Of a DNA stretch of 19,102 bases, positions 7,049 through 14,717 are shown in pieces (positions within the stretch are counted from its first letter, which is position 1; the number at the start of each line of letters is the position of its first letter). The position numbers and the translations under genes were made by a program. The DNA comes from Deltaproteobacteria bacterium (GTDB taxonomy: Bacteria > Desulfobacterota > Desulfarculia > Adiutricales > Adiutricaceae): positions 1 to 19,102 of the forward strand of contig JAITJT010000171.1 of NCBI GenBank assembly GCA_031278795.1, read 5' to 3'. The notes beneath the pieces were generated by a model. It searched no databases. It saw nothing but the letters and a program-made list of their open reading frames with translations, and was not told the DNA's origin.

Positions 7049-8030
7049 GTTTTGTGACTAGACATCCAGGGCGGAAGTTTATACGCAAGGAATAATATCT
7101 ACAAAAAAATTATCTAAAAACGTATGAAGGGAACCCTTTAAAAAAATTCATAACTAGGGAAGGCTTTGAGAGAACCTTTAAAGAGGGCGTTTTTGAGGGC
7201 GCTTTAGAGGAAAATGTGCTCGCGGGTTTGGAAAGTCAGAATCTAGGTAAGTTTAGTAGTTATTTAGGAAAATTTCAAGAAAATCGCTAAGTTTTTTTAG
7301 CATTTTCATGCCTTGAGGCCCAAGGCGCGGCTTTAGAGGGAAAACGCTCATAATGGGCACTTTTAGGAGAAAAAAAAGGCGCGAAAACATTAGGAAAGAT
7401 AAGAAAAGCAAAGCCGCCTTTCTTAAGAAAAAACCGTTAAAGCGATATAGATATAATTAAAATTTCGACATAAGTAAATGTATATGTCTGTTAAATATAA
7501 ATATTGGTAATTAATAACGATAATTTAGGCTTTTGGCATTGGGTTACTAATATCTAAGGCAATTCTCTAGAAAATGATCTAAGCGATTATACCCTAGATA
7601 CGCTAATAACCCTATATCCTACGTGAAAATGTTTTTTAAAACGTGAAAAATTTGTTGAAATCAGATAAAATTTGTATGTTAAAATTAAAACGAAATTTTA
7701 GAAAATGAAATCAAAATTTATGTAGTGTATATTTACTACAATTGCTAGGCATTATGGTTTTAATAAAAAATATTTTGTGAGAGTTTTTTCATAGTAATCG
7801 TCTAGCCAAGCGTGCCATTGGAAGGACTTGTTAGCTCAATTAGGTATCTTTCAATCTGTGAGGATGGCACTATGATGAAGAGCCAGCTCGTAAAAATAAT
7901 AGATGCTTAGATTTTACCGTTCAGTTTGGAAATGGAATGATAACACATACACAACTTACAACAAGCTTGGAGATAATTTAGAGAAACCATACAAAATGGC
8001 TTTTAGCAAAATTATGCAAAGGTATTAGAG
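7049..8030. other. AT-rich spacer with decayed-looking open frame at 7096-7290
   Basis: Almost 1 kb without a confident gene. The plus strand is open from 7096 to a stop at 7290 and reads as plausible protein (REGFERTFKEGVFEGALEEN), but has no ATG, GTG or TTG near its beginning, so it may be a gene remnant. A segment at about 7323-7350 (GCGGCTTTAGAGGGAAAACG) resembles part of this frame at 7199-7217, suggesting a decayed duplication. From 7440 to 8030 the DNA is very AT-rich. The 7-bp pair GTGCCAT (7812-7818) and ATGGCAC (7864-7870) is the only inverted repeat I noticed there. Confidence 0.45.
7078..7104 (-). promoter_or_regulatory. Candidate promoter of the amino acid ABC operon
   Basis: On the minus strand TTGTAG (7099-7104) is followed by 15 bases and TATAAA (7078-7083). 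The spacer is shorter than the usual 17, so this is tentative. It would give a leader of about 115 bases that includes both palindromic elements. Confidence 0.3.
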
Positions 8031-8402
8031 ATGCTAGAAAAGGTTAAAAATATAGGACTTATTGTAATAGGATTGGTAATAGGCATGTCAATAATGCTTT
8101 ATTATGGAGCACAATACAAACCTAATATAAATTCACGATCACCAGATCGAGAAATATTAAATATAGTAGATCATTTTTTTGACATGTTTTTTAGTATTGT
8201 GCCTAGTAAAGATGCTGCAATTAATATAACTGTGTTTCTTATTGGAGCTCCACTAGGTATTATCACTCTTTTCATGTTAAAGGACCTTTTCTTTGGTGGA
8301 TCAGACGAAGATGATCATTTACTTGCTATACTAATACTAATCGCAATTATAGCCTGTATACCAGCATTTCTGATATTAGATTATCATGTATTATCTAATT
8401 AA
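8031..8402 (+). CDS. Small three-helix membrane protein of unknown function
   Basis: 123 residues, not recognised. Hydrophobic helices are near 8-26, 64-84 and 97-117. Between the first two is a polar stretch with charged residues, and an acidic loop (GGSDEDDH) lies between the second and third. ATG 8031 has AAAGG about nine bases upstream. Base composition is clearly lower in GC than the other genes, with AT-rich codons (ATA Ile, TTA Leu), and it is one of only two plus-strand frames worth listing. This suggests a different origin, such as transfer or a small accessory or immunity-type membrane protein, but nothing shows which. An accidental open frame is unlikely given three well-formed helices. 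Confidence 0.6.
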   Translation: MLEKVKNIGLIVIGLVIGMSIMLYYGAQYKPNINSRSPDREILNIVDHFFDMFFSIVPSKDAAINITVFLIGAPLGIITLFMLKDLFFGGSDEDDHLLAILILIAIIACIPAFLILDYHVLSN

Positions 8403-8720
8403 CATTAATTAAATTGCCATGATTAGTTAAAATATTTTACTTCCAATAAGCACCTTTTAACAAGCATAGGCCAACAAAATTACTAAGCTTACAGCGAAAA
8501 ATATTTTCATTTATATTTTGCTAAAAGATGTAAGTGACCATGATAAAACCTAAGCGTAGAGCCAAAACTTTAAAAAAAGAATAAATCAAAAGAAGTACAA
8601 ATCTGTCTAACATGCTCTAAAATTTAAATTCTTCTAAGTTAGGTGTTACCCTCGCTTTTTTTCATTTTCTCTCAGGCAAAATAAAATAATCTAAATACAA
8701 TGAGGCGAAAAAAGTCCACT
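8403..8720. other. AT-rich intergenic region, nothing recognised
   Basis: This 318-bp stretch lies between the convergent ends of the small membrane protein gene and the first SrfA-like gene. I see no gene, no convincing terminator hairpin and no repeat in it. Confidence 0.6.
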
Positions 8721-10139
8721 CTAGGATCTTCCCAGATATTTAAACTGAGATTTAAATCCCCGCCCCTGGTTTTTCCCAAGGCAGCTGGTGGAGTTGTTGG
8801 GACCGTTGTTGCAGGTGAGGGTGTTTTTCGAGTACTGGGGGCTTCTTTTGCACCTGGCCCCGGTGTCCCTTATTGTTACGGTGTTCCCCTTTCTAGAGGC
8901 GGAGGTGGAAGCTGTGCAGGTGTCCGTTTGTCTTCCTGATTTGTCATACTCTTTGACAGTGGCGGTACCCGATCCCTTGCTGTTGAAACAGTAGACGTAG
9001 ACCACGGGCATTTTTGAGTAGGATGACACTAGGTTGCTCGCGGATTCCCAGCAGCCCTCCAAAAAGGAGAGGTCATTGGGATCGCCCCCTGGCGGAATGG
9101 CGAAGCCTTGGCCCTTTTTGGGGGTGGCCTTGGCGGGCGCCTGGGCCTTGGGCTTGGCCGGGGTTGGGGCCTTGGGGGTGGTTGTTGTCTTGGGCGCTAC
9201 CTTCTCTGGTTCAGGGGGAGGGGGATCCGGCGCTCTCACCGAGTAGAGGGACTGGTTCTCCTCTCCTTGTAGCTGTTCCTCCTCACGGGTCTTGGGAAGT
9301 GGTTCCAGCCTCAACTCTGCCTCCTGGGTAAGGCAGCTGGAAAGGGAGTCCAAATAGTGGGTCTTGAGGATATAGATCTCCTCAACGAGCCCGGCCTCGG
9401 TGCTTTGGTCAATCTTAGGAAGCTTTAGGAAAAAAAGATCCTTGAGTTTAGGCACAAAGAGAAACAAGAGAAGCGTGAACACGAGCAAGGTGAGAAGGGC
9501 CGCCAGAAAGGTTCTTAAGAGGTTCCAGAATGTTGGCTCTTTTTGGGGGTCTTTAGCACTGGAGGCCACTTGTTCTGAAGCGTTCGGATCAGTAAGTATC
9601 TGGTATCCTGGTGGCATTAGGCCACTTGCGAGTATATGAGCCGCGGCATTCTGCTGTGAGTCGGTGAGGGATTTTTCTCCTATGTTTTGGAGACCCCAGC
9701 CGCATATGACGGGAGTGTCCCCCACCACGAATACCTTAATGGATGAAGGGGCTCCGGTGACGCTCTCTGCCACGGACTGCGCGAGCTTCATGAAAATTAG
9801 GCCCACTATCCTCTGCTTTTCGTTCTCAGTGGCAGAGCAGGCGCTCCCCACCTGGAGGAAGTGCTTGGCGCTGAAGGCCAGACTTGCCCTTACGCTATTT
9901 TTGTCAGCTTGGGTGAGACTCTCAAAGGGCGTGGGCTTCCCCTCCACCGAGGTGTACCACTTCACGGAGTTGCTTCCCAGCTTTTCCACCGGCTCCGCCA
10001 GAATCTTGGAAAAACCCTTCCCCAGTAAGGCGTCCAGGTACCCGACCACCTGGCTATACATGCCGATGGTCTGAACCGAGTCTACCTTATCGGGAGGGTC
10101 CGTAAGCTTGTCGCTTGTGTAGAGGAGCTGTGTCGTCAT
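8721..10139 (-). CDS. SrfA-like membrane protein with C-terminal GCW domain (paralogue B)
   Basis: 472 residues from ATG 10139. This start is chosen over GTG 10154 because it aligns (MTTQLL) with the start of the next paralogue (METQIL); neither has a clear ribosome binding site. Order: N-terminal SrfA-like domain (about 20-150) with WYTSVEGKPTPFESL at 61-75 and KVFVVGDTPVICGWGL at 135-150; one transmembrane helix (205-229); post-membrane segment with YILKTHYLDSLSSC (256-269); Pro/Lys linker (304-345); and six-Cys GCW domain (352-472) starting DPNDLSFLEGCW. The six Cys fit an oxidising compartment, so the C-terminus is probably periplasmic. Salmonella srfA belongs to the SsrB-regulated srfABC set, with unclear role. 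Closest in the window to the 10287-11681 protein. Confidence 0.7.
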   Translation of the reverse strand: MTTQLLYTSDKLTDPPDKVDSVQTIGMYSQVVGYLDALLGKGFSKILAEPVEKLGSNSVKWYTSVEGKPTPFESLTQADKNSVRASLAFSAKHFLQVGSACSATENEKQRIVGLIFMKLAQSVAESVTGAPSSIKVFVVGDTPVICGWGLQNIGEKSLTDSQQNAAAHILASGLMPPGYQILTDPNASEQVASSAKDPQKEPTFWNLLRTFLAALLTLLVFTLLLFLFVPKLKDLFFLKLPKIDQSTEAGLVEEIYILKTHYLDSLSSCLTQEAELRLEPLPKTREEEQLQGEENQSLYSVRAPDPPPPEPEKVAPKTTTTPKAPTPAKPKAQAPAKATPKKGQGFAIPPGGDPNDLSFLEGCWESASNLVSSYSKMPVVYVYCFNSKGSGTATVKEYDKSGRQTDTCTASTSASRKGNTVTIRDTGARCKRSPQYSKNTLTCNNGPNNSTSCLGKNQGRGFKSQFKYLGRS

Positions 10140-10249
10140 AGTGGGGCATGACACCCGTAATGGTGATATGTGGTCCTAACATGTTTATATCGTTGTGACG
10201 AAGTTTATTTAAAAAGATACATTAGGATCTTAAATAGCAAAAATACTCG

Positions 10250-10264
10250 AAAAGGATGCCTTTT
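10250..10264 (-). terminator. Weak hairpin downstream of paralogue C
   Basis: AAAAGG (10250-10255), a 3-base loop and CCTTTT (10259-10264) lie just after the 10287-11681 gene. On the minus strand the stem ends in TTTT with a further T-run about six bases on. The stem is only six pairs, so it may not terminate efficiently. Confidence 0.3.
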
Positions 10265-10286
10265 GCCTAATGGGCTTCTTTTAAAT

Positions 10287-11681
10287 TCAGGAACTCCCCA
10301 GGTATTTGAACTGGGCCGTGAACCTGTTGCCTCCGGAGTTACCGCGGCAGTTGGTGGAGTTGTTGGCCCCGTTGGAGCAGGACATGTTGCATTTCACGTA
10401 TCTAGAGCCTCCAGAGCACCTGACCCCGGAGTCGCTTATGCTCACGGAGTTCCCGCGCCTGGATGCGTTGATGGTACCCGTGCAAGTGTCCAGGAGCCTT
10501 CCCGAGTCGTCGAGCTCCTTAACCGAGGCGGTTCCCGTTCCCTTATCGTTGAAGCAGTATCTGTAGGTGAGGGGCATACGCGTGGCCGTGCTGTACAAGG
10601 AGCTGGTCAATTCCCAGCATCCCTCTAAAAAAGAGAGATCATTGGGGTCACCACCCTCAGGTATGGTAAAACCCTTGCCTCTGGCGGGCTCCGCCTTGGC
10701 TGGGCTCTTGGGAGTAGCCTTGGGCTTGGATTGGGGCTTGGCTTGGGGCTTGGGTGGGGCGGGCTCGGGCTCGGGCGCTTTCACCGAGTAGAGGGCCTGG
10801 GCCACCTCCACGTCTTCCTGGGACTCGTTAGCTTCCTTGGGAAGGGCCGCAAGTTCCAGCTGGACCTCCATGGGCGAGCAGCCGTCTAAGGAGTCTAGAT
10901 ACTTTTCTCTTAAAGTGTAGATTCGCTCATTGAGACTGGCAATTTCACCGCGGTCATAGGCCTGTCCCAGGGTCCTATCCTTTCCCGTGATAACTAGGTT
11001 TCTGAGCCCGGGAATAAGAAGTAGGGCAAGTAGGGATAGAACTATGAAGGTCAAGAGGGCGGCCACTGCCGTTTTGAGTATGTACCAGAGGGTCTCCCCG
11101 CCTTCACCACTCTTACTTGCTGGCACAGTGCCTTGGGCTAGAGCACCGGAGAGGGAGGTGTCCGGTGGTAGTATGCCCGTCATAAGCACACTCTTGGCGT
11201 ACTCCTTCTGGGCCTCGGTGGGGAGGCCCAGGCCGCGTCCCTCTAGGCCCCAGCCTGAGAGAACCAGATTCCCACCCACCAGGAAGACCTCTAGGGTAGT
11301 AGGGGAGCCGGAGAGGAAGGCCGCGATGGTCTTGGAGAGCCTCTCCAAGATCTGCCCTAGGATCTCCTGCTGCTTGCCTTCCCCGTAGGATAATCCTAAG
11401 CCCAGGGCCTCCATGTTCTTGGAGATGGCGGCCAGTGCCGCCCTCACGCTGTTTTTGGACTCAGGCCTTAGGTAGGTATACGGTGTAATAGGACCAGACA
11501 GTTGGGTGTGCCACTCCAGGGTGCCGGGTTTTTCCAATGGGTCCGCAAGCAGGTTACCCGTACCTAGGGACCTCTCCAGAAGAAGCGCTAGCTGGGAGCG
11601 CATGCCTATGGAGCGTACCCCGTTTATTTGCTCCGGAGCGCTAGTGGAAAGGGAGCTTAGGCTTAAAATCTGTGTTTCCAT
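10287..11681 (-). CDS. SrfA-like membrane protein with C-terminal GCW domain (paralogue C)
   Basis: 464 residues from ATG 11681. The frame is open further upstream to a TTG at 11879, but that 66-residue extension comes from a low-complexity hexamer repeat and does not match the paralogues. Order: N-terminal domain with WHTQLSGPITPYTYL at 57-71 and EVFLVGGNLVLSGWGL at 131-146; transmembrane helix at about 200-224; post-membrane motif NERIYTLREKYLDSLDGC at 251-268; Pro/Lys linker (301-333); and GCW domain (345-464). It has seven Cys in the last domain, one extra (KCNMSC). It is closest to the 8721-10139 protein, sharing KG.GF.IP.GGDPNDLSFLEGCWE. The role is unknown; a heteromeric envelope assembly with the other paralogues is an inference. 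Confidence 0.72.
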   Translation of the reverse strand: METQILSLSSLSTSAPEQINGVRSIGMRSQLALLLERSLGTGNLLADPLEKPGTLEWHTQLSGPITPYTYLRPESKNSVRAALAAISKNMEALGLGLSYGEGKQQEILGQILERLSKTIAAFLSGSPTTLEVFLVGGNLVLSGWGLEGRGLGLPTEAQKEYAKSVLMTGILPPDTSLSGALAQGTVPASKSGEGGETLWYILKTAVAALLTFIVLSLLALLLIPGLRNLVITGKDRTLGQAYDRGEIASLNERIYTLREKYLDSLDGCSPMEVQLELAALPKEANESQEDVEVAQALYSVKAPEPEPAPPKPQAKPQSKPKATPKSPAKAEPARGKGFTIPEGGDPNDLSFLEGCWELTSSLYSTATRMPLTYRYCFNDKGTGTASVKELDDSGRLLDTCTGTINASRRGNSVSISDSGVRCSGGSRYVKCNMSCSNGANNSTNCRGNSGGNRFTAQFKYLGSS

Positions 11682-11760
11682 GGAAGGCCCCGATGAGCTT
11701 TGGGAATTTATTGAATATGGAACAAAAAAGTTGCTATGACAGATAGCCTTTAGGCCAATA

Positions 11761-11808
11761 AAAGTAAAAGTAAAAGCAAAAACAAAAACAAAAACAAAAG
11801 CAAAAACA
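11761..11808. repeat. Hexanucleotide microsatellite, eight units, upstream of paralogue C
   Basis: Eight consecutive 6-mers of the form AAAA[AG][CT]: two AAAAGT, one AAAAGC, three AAAAAC, one AAAAGC, one AAAAAC. They lie 80-127 bases upstream of the start at 11681 in the likely promoter or leader. The unit length is a multiple of three, so slippage would not shift frame; it could change promoter spacing. Confidence 0.85.
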
Positions 11809-11900
11809 TCAAAGAGTTTTGTTGTTTCAGAATCTCCAAAATCCCTCTTATTTAGGTGATTTACCCTAATTATGTGCAAATTTCTTTGACTTGGGGCCTC

Positions 11901-13319
11901 TTAGTTTTTCCCCAAATAGGTGAACTTATTGTCAAAGGGCTTCTGGCCGCTCCCGGAGTCCCTGCCGCGGATATTACACTGGGTGCGCTCATTAGAGGAC
12001 TTCTGGCAGTTCATCTGATACCTGGTGAAGTTGATTTTTTCCTTGGGGCACTTGGCCCCGTTATCCACAATGACTACCCTATTGGCGCTGCGGGTGGCGC
12101 TGGCGCTGGTGGTGCAGGTATCGGCTTTGTTGCCTTTCTTGTCGTAGAGCTCGGTTTTTAGGGTGCCGCGTCCGTTTTTATCAAAGCAGTAGATGTCATA
12201 GACCGGCCTTTTGGATGTGACCTCGAAAACCCCGGCGTCGGATTTCCAGCAGCCCTCCAGAAAGGAAAGGTCGTTGGGGTCCCCATCCGGGATGTTCATG
12301 GCCCCGCCCACCTTGGGGGTCTCCTTGGGGGTCTCCTTGGGCGTGGGTTTAGGTTCAGGCGTGGGCTCCGGCTTGGGAGGGGCCACCGAGTAAAGCTCAC
12401 TTGGGTCCTCTTCGGGCTCCTCTTGGTAGACCGGAGAGGTCTTTTCCAGAGGAACCTTCAGCTGGGCCTCCTCCACCGGGCAGGCCTCAATCTTTTCCAG
12501 ATAGTCTAGTTTGAAGCTGTAGAGGCGTTCCTCCAAGGTATCAGTTACAGTGGGGTCGTAGAAGGGCGCTCTGGTAAAAAGGAGCCTCAGCTCCGGAAAG
12601 AGGAGAAAGAAGAGGAGCGACAGAAGTAGGAGAGTCAAAAGTGCCGCAAGTAGCACCCTCAAAAGATTCCACAGGCACCCGGACTCGGTGGCTACCGGAA
12701 TAATTGGAACAATTGGAGGGGGCGCGGCCGTGCCGCGGCCCTCCTCAGGCTCTTTGGCCTTCTCCAACACAAGGGCCGGGGGTACCGCGCCGCTTTCCAG
12801 GATATACATGGCGCTGTCGCGGCTACTCTCGGAGAGCTCTCCGTTAAGGTCCTTTACGCTCTTGATGGGCACCAAGCCCCATCCGGCCACCACGGCCTTC
12901 TCTCCCACCAAAAATACCTGGAGCGGGGGGCCGGGATTGGCCACGAAAGAGGCAATCGACAGGGCAATCTTCTCCAGAACCTTTCCAGCCAGCTGCTTCT
13001 GCTGGGATTTGGATTCCTTTAGCCTCTCCCCCTCTTTAGCTATGAGCTGGGCCTTTTGGGCCAGCTGGCTGTTTACCTGATTCTTCTCCTCAAGGTCTAG
13101 ATCCTCATAGGGCTTTACCTTCCCCGTCACCGATGTGTGCCAGTTGATGGTGTTGGACTGGGGCTTCTCCACGGCCTCGGCCAAGATATCCGCGACACCT
13201 GGTTCCGCCGCTTCCAGGCTCTGGGCAATTAGATTGCGCACAAAGAGGATCTGGAGCCCCTCCACGTTGTCGAAGGAGAAATCCAGGCGACTGGTGCTGG
13301 TGAGCTCTTGAAAAGGCAT
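11901..13319 (-). CDS. SrfA-like membrane protein with C-terminal GCW domain (paralogue D)
   Basis: 472 residues from ATG 13319, which has AGGA seven bases upstream; the longer open frame to 13391 has no ribosome binding site. Order: N-terminal domain with WHTSVTGKVKPYEDL at 60-74 and LQVFLVGEKAVVAGWGL at 133-149; transmembrane helix (217-240); post-membrane motif LEERLYSFKLDYLEKIEAC at 262-280; acidic then Pro/Lys/Glu linker (310-338, with PKET repeats); and six-Cys GCW domain (348-472) beginning GDPNDLSFLEGCWKSDAG. In the last domain it is closest to the 14718-16070 protein. The Pro-rich segment 199-207 just before the membrane helix is an oddity of this copy. Function is not known. Confidence 0.74.
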   Translation of the reverse strand: MPFQELTSTSRLDFSFDNVEGLQILFVRNLIAQSLEAAEPGVADILAEAVEKPQSNTINWHTSVTGKVKPYEDLDLEEKNQVNSQLAQKAQLIAKEGERLKESKSQQKQLAGKVLEKIALSIASFVANPGPPLQVFLVGEKAVVAGWGLVPIKSVKDLNGELSESSRDSAMYILESGAVPPALVLEKAKEPEEGRGTAAPPPIVPIIPVATESGCLWNLLRVLLAALLTLLLLSLLFFLLFPELRLLFTRAPFYDPTVTDTLEERLYSFKLDYLEKIEACPVEEAQLKVPLEKTSPVYQEEPEEDPSELYSVAPPKPEPTPEPKPTPKETPKETPKVGGAMNIPDGDPNDLSFLEGCWKSDAGVFEVTSKRPVYDIYCFDKNGRGTLKTELYDKKGNKADTCTTSASATRSANRVVIVDNGAKCPKEKINFTRYQMNCQKSSNERTQCNIRGRDSGSGQKPFDNKFTYLGKN

Positions 13320-13493
13320 AGGGGGATCCTGAAATTTTCCTTTCACCTCACAAGAGAGGGAAGGGCCCAAGGCAAAACGCCTTAGGCTCATTTAGGGCTT
13401 ATTTAGGGGCTCATTTAGTGGCTCTTGCCTCTTCTTTAGAGCTTATCCTCTTAGCTGTGCTTATTCCAACAAAGTCGCTAGAAGTGTTTCAAA

Positions 13494-14525
13494 TTATGGC
13501 TCAGGCGTGGAAACTGGCCCTTCTTGGGGCTTGTCTTCCGCTTTACTTAGGGGCTCATCTTGAGCTGGGGTTTGAGCTGGGCCTTGAGTTCCAGCCTCCG
13601 GCTGGACCTCTGGGCTTTTTGGACTTTCTGGGCTGTTAGGCTCCATCTGGGGTTCTTCTTTTTCCGGGGCCTTGGGCTCGGGTATGCGGATAGCCTTGCG
13701 CGCGCGTGTGTTGTCTTGGGCCATGATAGCTGTCTCCCGCTCGGAAGAGCCACTGAGTAAGTCTTCTTTATTGGGGGCGCTGGGCGCTTTTTCGTTTTCT
13801 GAGATAAGTCCCTTGAGGCCCGGGGTCACCACCAGGAAGATGAGCGCCAGAAGTATAAGTAGCAATAGGGCCCCTAGGCCCACCTTAGCTAATTTTCCAA
13901 ATATTGCCTTGGGGATTTGCTTAGGCTCGCTTACGCTTACTGGGGGAAGATCTTGGTCAACTAATTCGTCGGCTAAGGTGTCTTGGGGATCATGGGGATC
14001 ATGGGGGTCATGGGGGTCATGGACCTCACTTACCAATGAGGGGCACTCCCCCACCGGGGCACCGCACTTTCTAAGATCTAGGCCCCAGTTGGCCATGACC
14101 AGATCGTCTCCTGAGAGGAAAAACTCCAAGGCGCTGGGTTTTCCGTCCACATAGGCCTCCATGGATGAAGAGATGCTTTCCAAGATCAAGGAGGCCTGGC
14201 GCTTGCGCCTGGTCTCAAAGGCCGAGAGGATCTTGGCCTGCTCCTGAAGCTCGTGGGCGAGGCTTTTGATTTGCTCCAGATACTTCTTCTTTTCTGGAAT
14301 CTCGGAAAGAGCGGTAAAGGGCCCTTCCAAATCCGTGTACCAGTCCAGGATGCCTGGGCTGTCGGGCTTTTCCATAGGAGTCGCCAAGAGCTTTGCGAGT
14401 CCTTTGGCCTTTCGCCTGTGGAGGAGCTCGTTGAGGGTGTCGCGGTAGCTAGTTACCTCTACGTCGCCTACAACTTGAGGGGTGAAGTCTGAGCATTTTG
14501 AGCTATGAATGAGGTTGGATATCAC
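13494..14525 (-). CDS. SrfA-like membrane protein lacking the GCW domain (paralogue E)
   Basis: 343 residues from GTG 14525. The N-terminus aligns position for position with the 14718-16070 protein (GDVEV versus GDVQV at 20-24), which supports the GTG although its ribosome binding site is weak. The SrfA-like domain has LDWYTDLEGPF at 60-70 and LEFFLSGDDLVMANWGLDL at 133-151; residues 169-180 are a repeated Asp-Pro-His; a transmembrane helix lies at 214-234. After the membrane there is only a 105-residue tail rich in Pro, Glu, Gln and Ser (280-343). The post-membrane Cys motif and the GCW domain are both missing. The frame ends cleanly and the next 100 bases carry no relic of the domain, so this looks like a true variant architecture, not a recent truncation. 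Confidence 0.72.
   Translation of the reverse strand: MISNLIHSSKCSDFTPQVVGDVEVTSYRDTLNELLHRRKAKGLAKLLATPMEKPDSPGILDWYTDLEGPFTALSEIPEKKKYLEQIKSLAHELQEQAKILSAFETRRKRQASLILESISSSMEAYVDGKPSALEFFLSGDDLVMANWGLDLRKCGAPVGECPSLVSEVHDPHDPHDPHDPQDTLADELVDQDLPPVSVSEPKQIPKAIFGKLAKVGLGALLLLILLALIFLVVTPGLKGLISENEKAPSAPNKEDLLSGSSERETAIMAQDNTRARKAIRIPEPKAPEKEEPQMEPNSPESPKSPEVQPEAGTQGPAQTPAQDEPLSKAEDKPQEGPVSTPEP
13984..14019. repeat. 9-bp tandem repeat encoding Asp-Pro-His
   Basis: Four 9-bp units (TGGGGATCA twice, TGGGGGTCA twice) lie inside the 13494-14525 gene. They encode the repeated Asp-Pro-His stretch between the N-terminal domain and the membrane helix. In-frame unit gain or loss would only change the length of this spacer. 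Confidence 0.85.
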
Positions 14526-14717
14526 TTTGGTTTTTATCTAATTTTAGGTGTTTTTATACGTTTGTATGAAATATAAAGACAGAGGGTTTTAATGAAGATT
14601 CAAGATTCTTGCATTTTTAGATAAATGCTAAGTTCATTATTATAGCACATAGGCAAAATCAGTAGAGAATCTAAAGAAAAAATTGGGAATAGGCAAGTGT
14701 TGAGGCTAAGTAAACCC
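14526..14717. other. AT-rich gap between paralogues F and E
   Basis: 192 bp with no gene. A 6-bp stem (TTGAGG at 14700-14705, CCTCAA at 14716-14721) overlaps the stop of the 14718-16070 gene, with a T-run about 20 bases beyond on the minus strand; it is too weak to call a terminator. Confidence 0.4.

Noticed and set aside
7822..7900. tRNA-like segment containing TTAGCTCAATTAGG
   Set aside because: It resembles a tRNA D-arm, but the matching GAGC strand, anticodon arm and T-arm are missing.
8700..9331. Plus-strand Gly/Pro-rich frames opposite paralogue B
   Set aside because: They are the complement of the Pro/Lys-rich linker and GCW domain coding sequence; their Gly/Trp/Pro bias is explained by that.
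11682..11879. 66-residue N-terminal extension of paralogue C from a TTG start
   Set aside because: It is mostly encoded by the hexamer repeat, has no match in the paralogues, and ATG 11681 aligns with the starts of its relatives.
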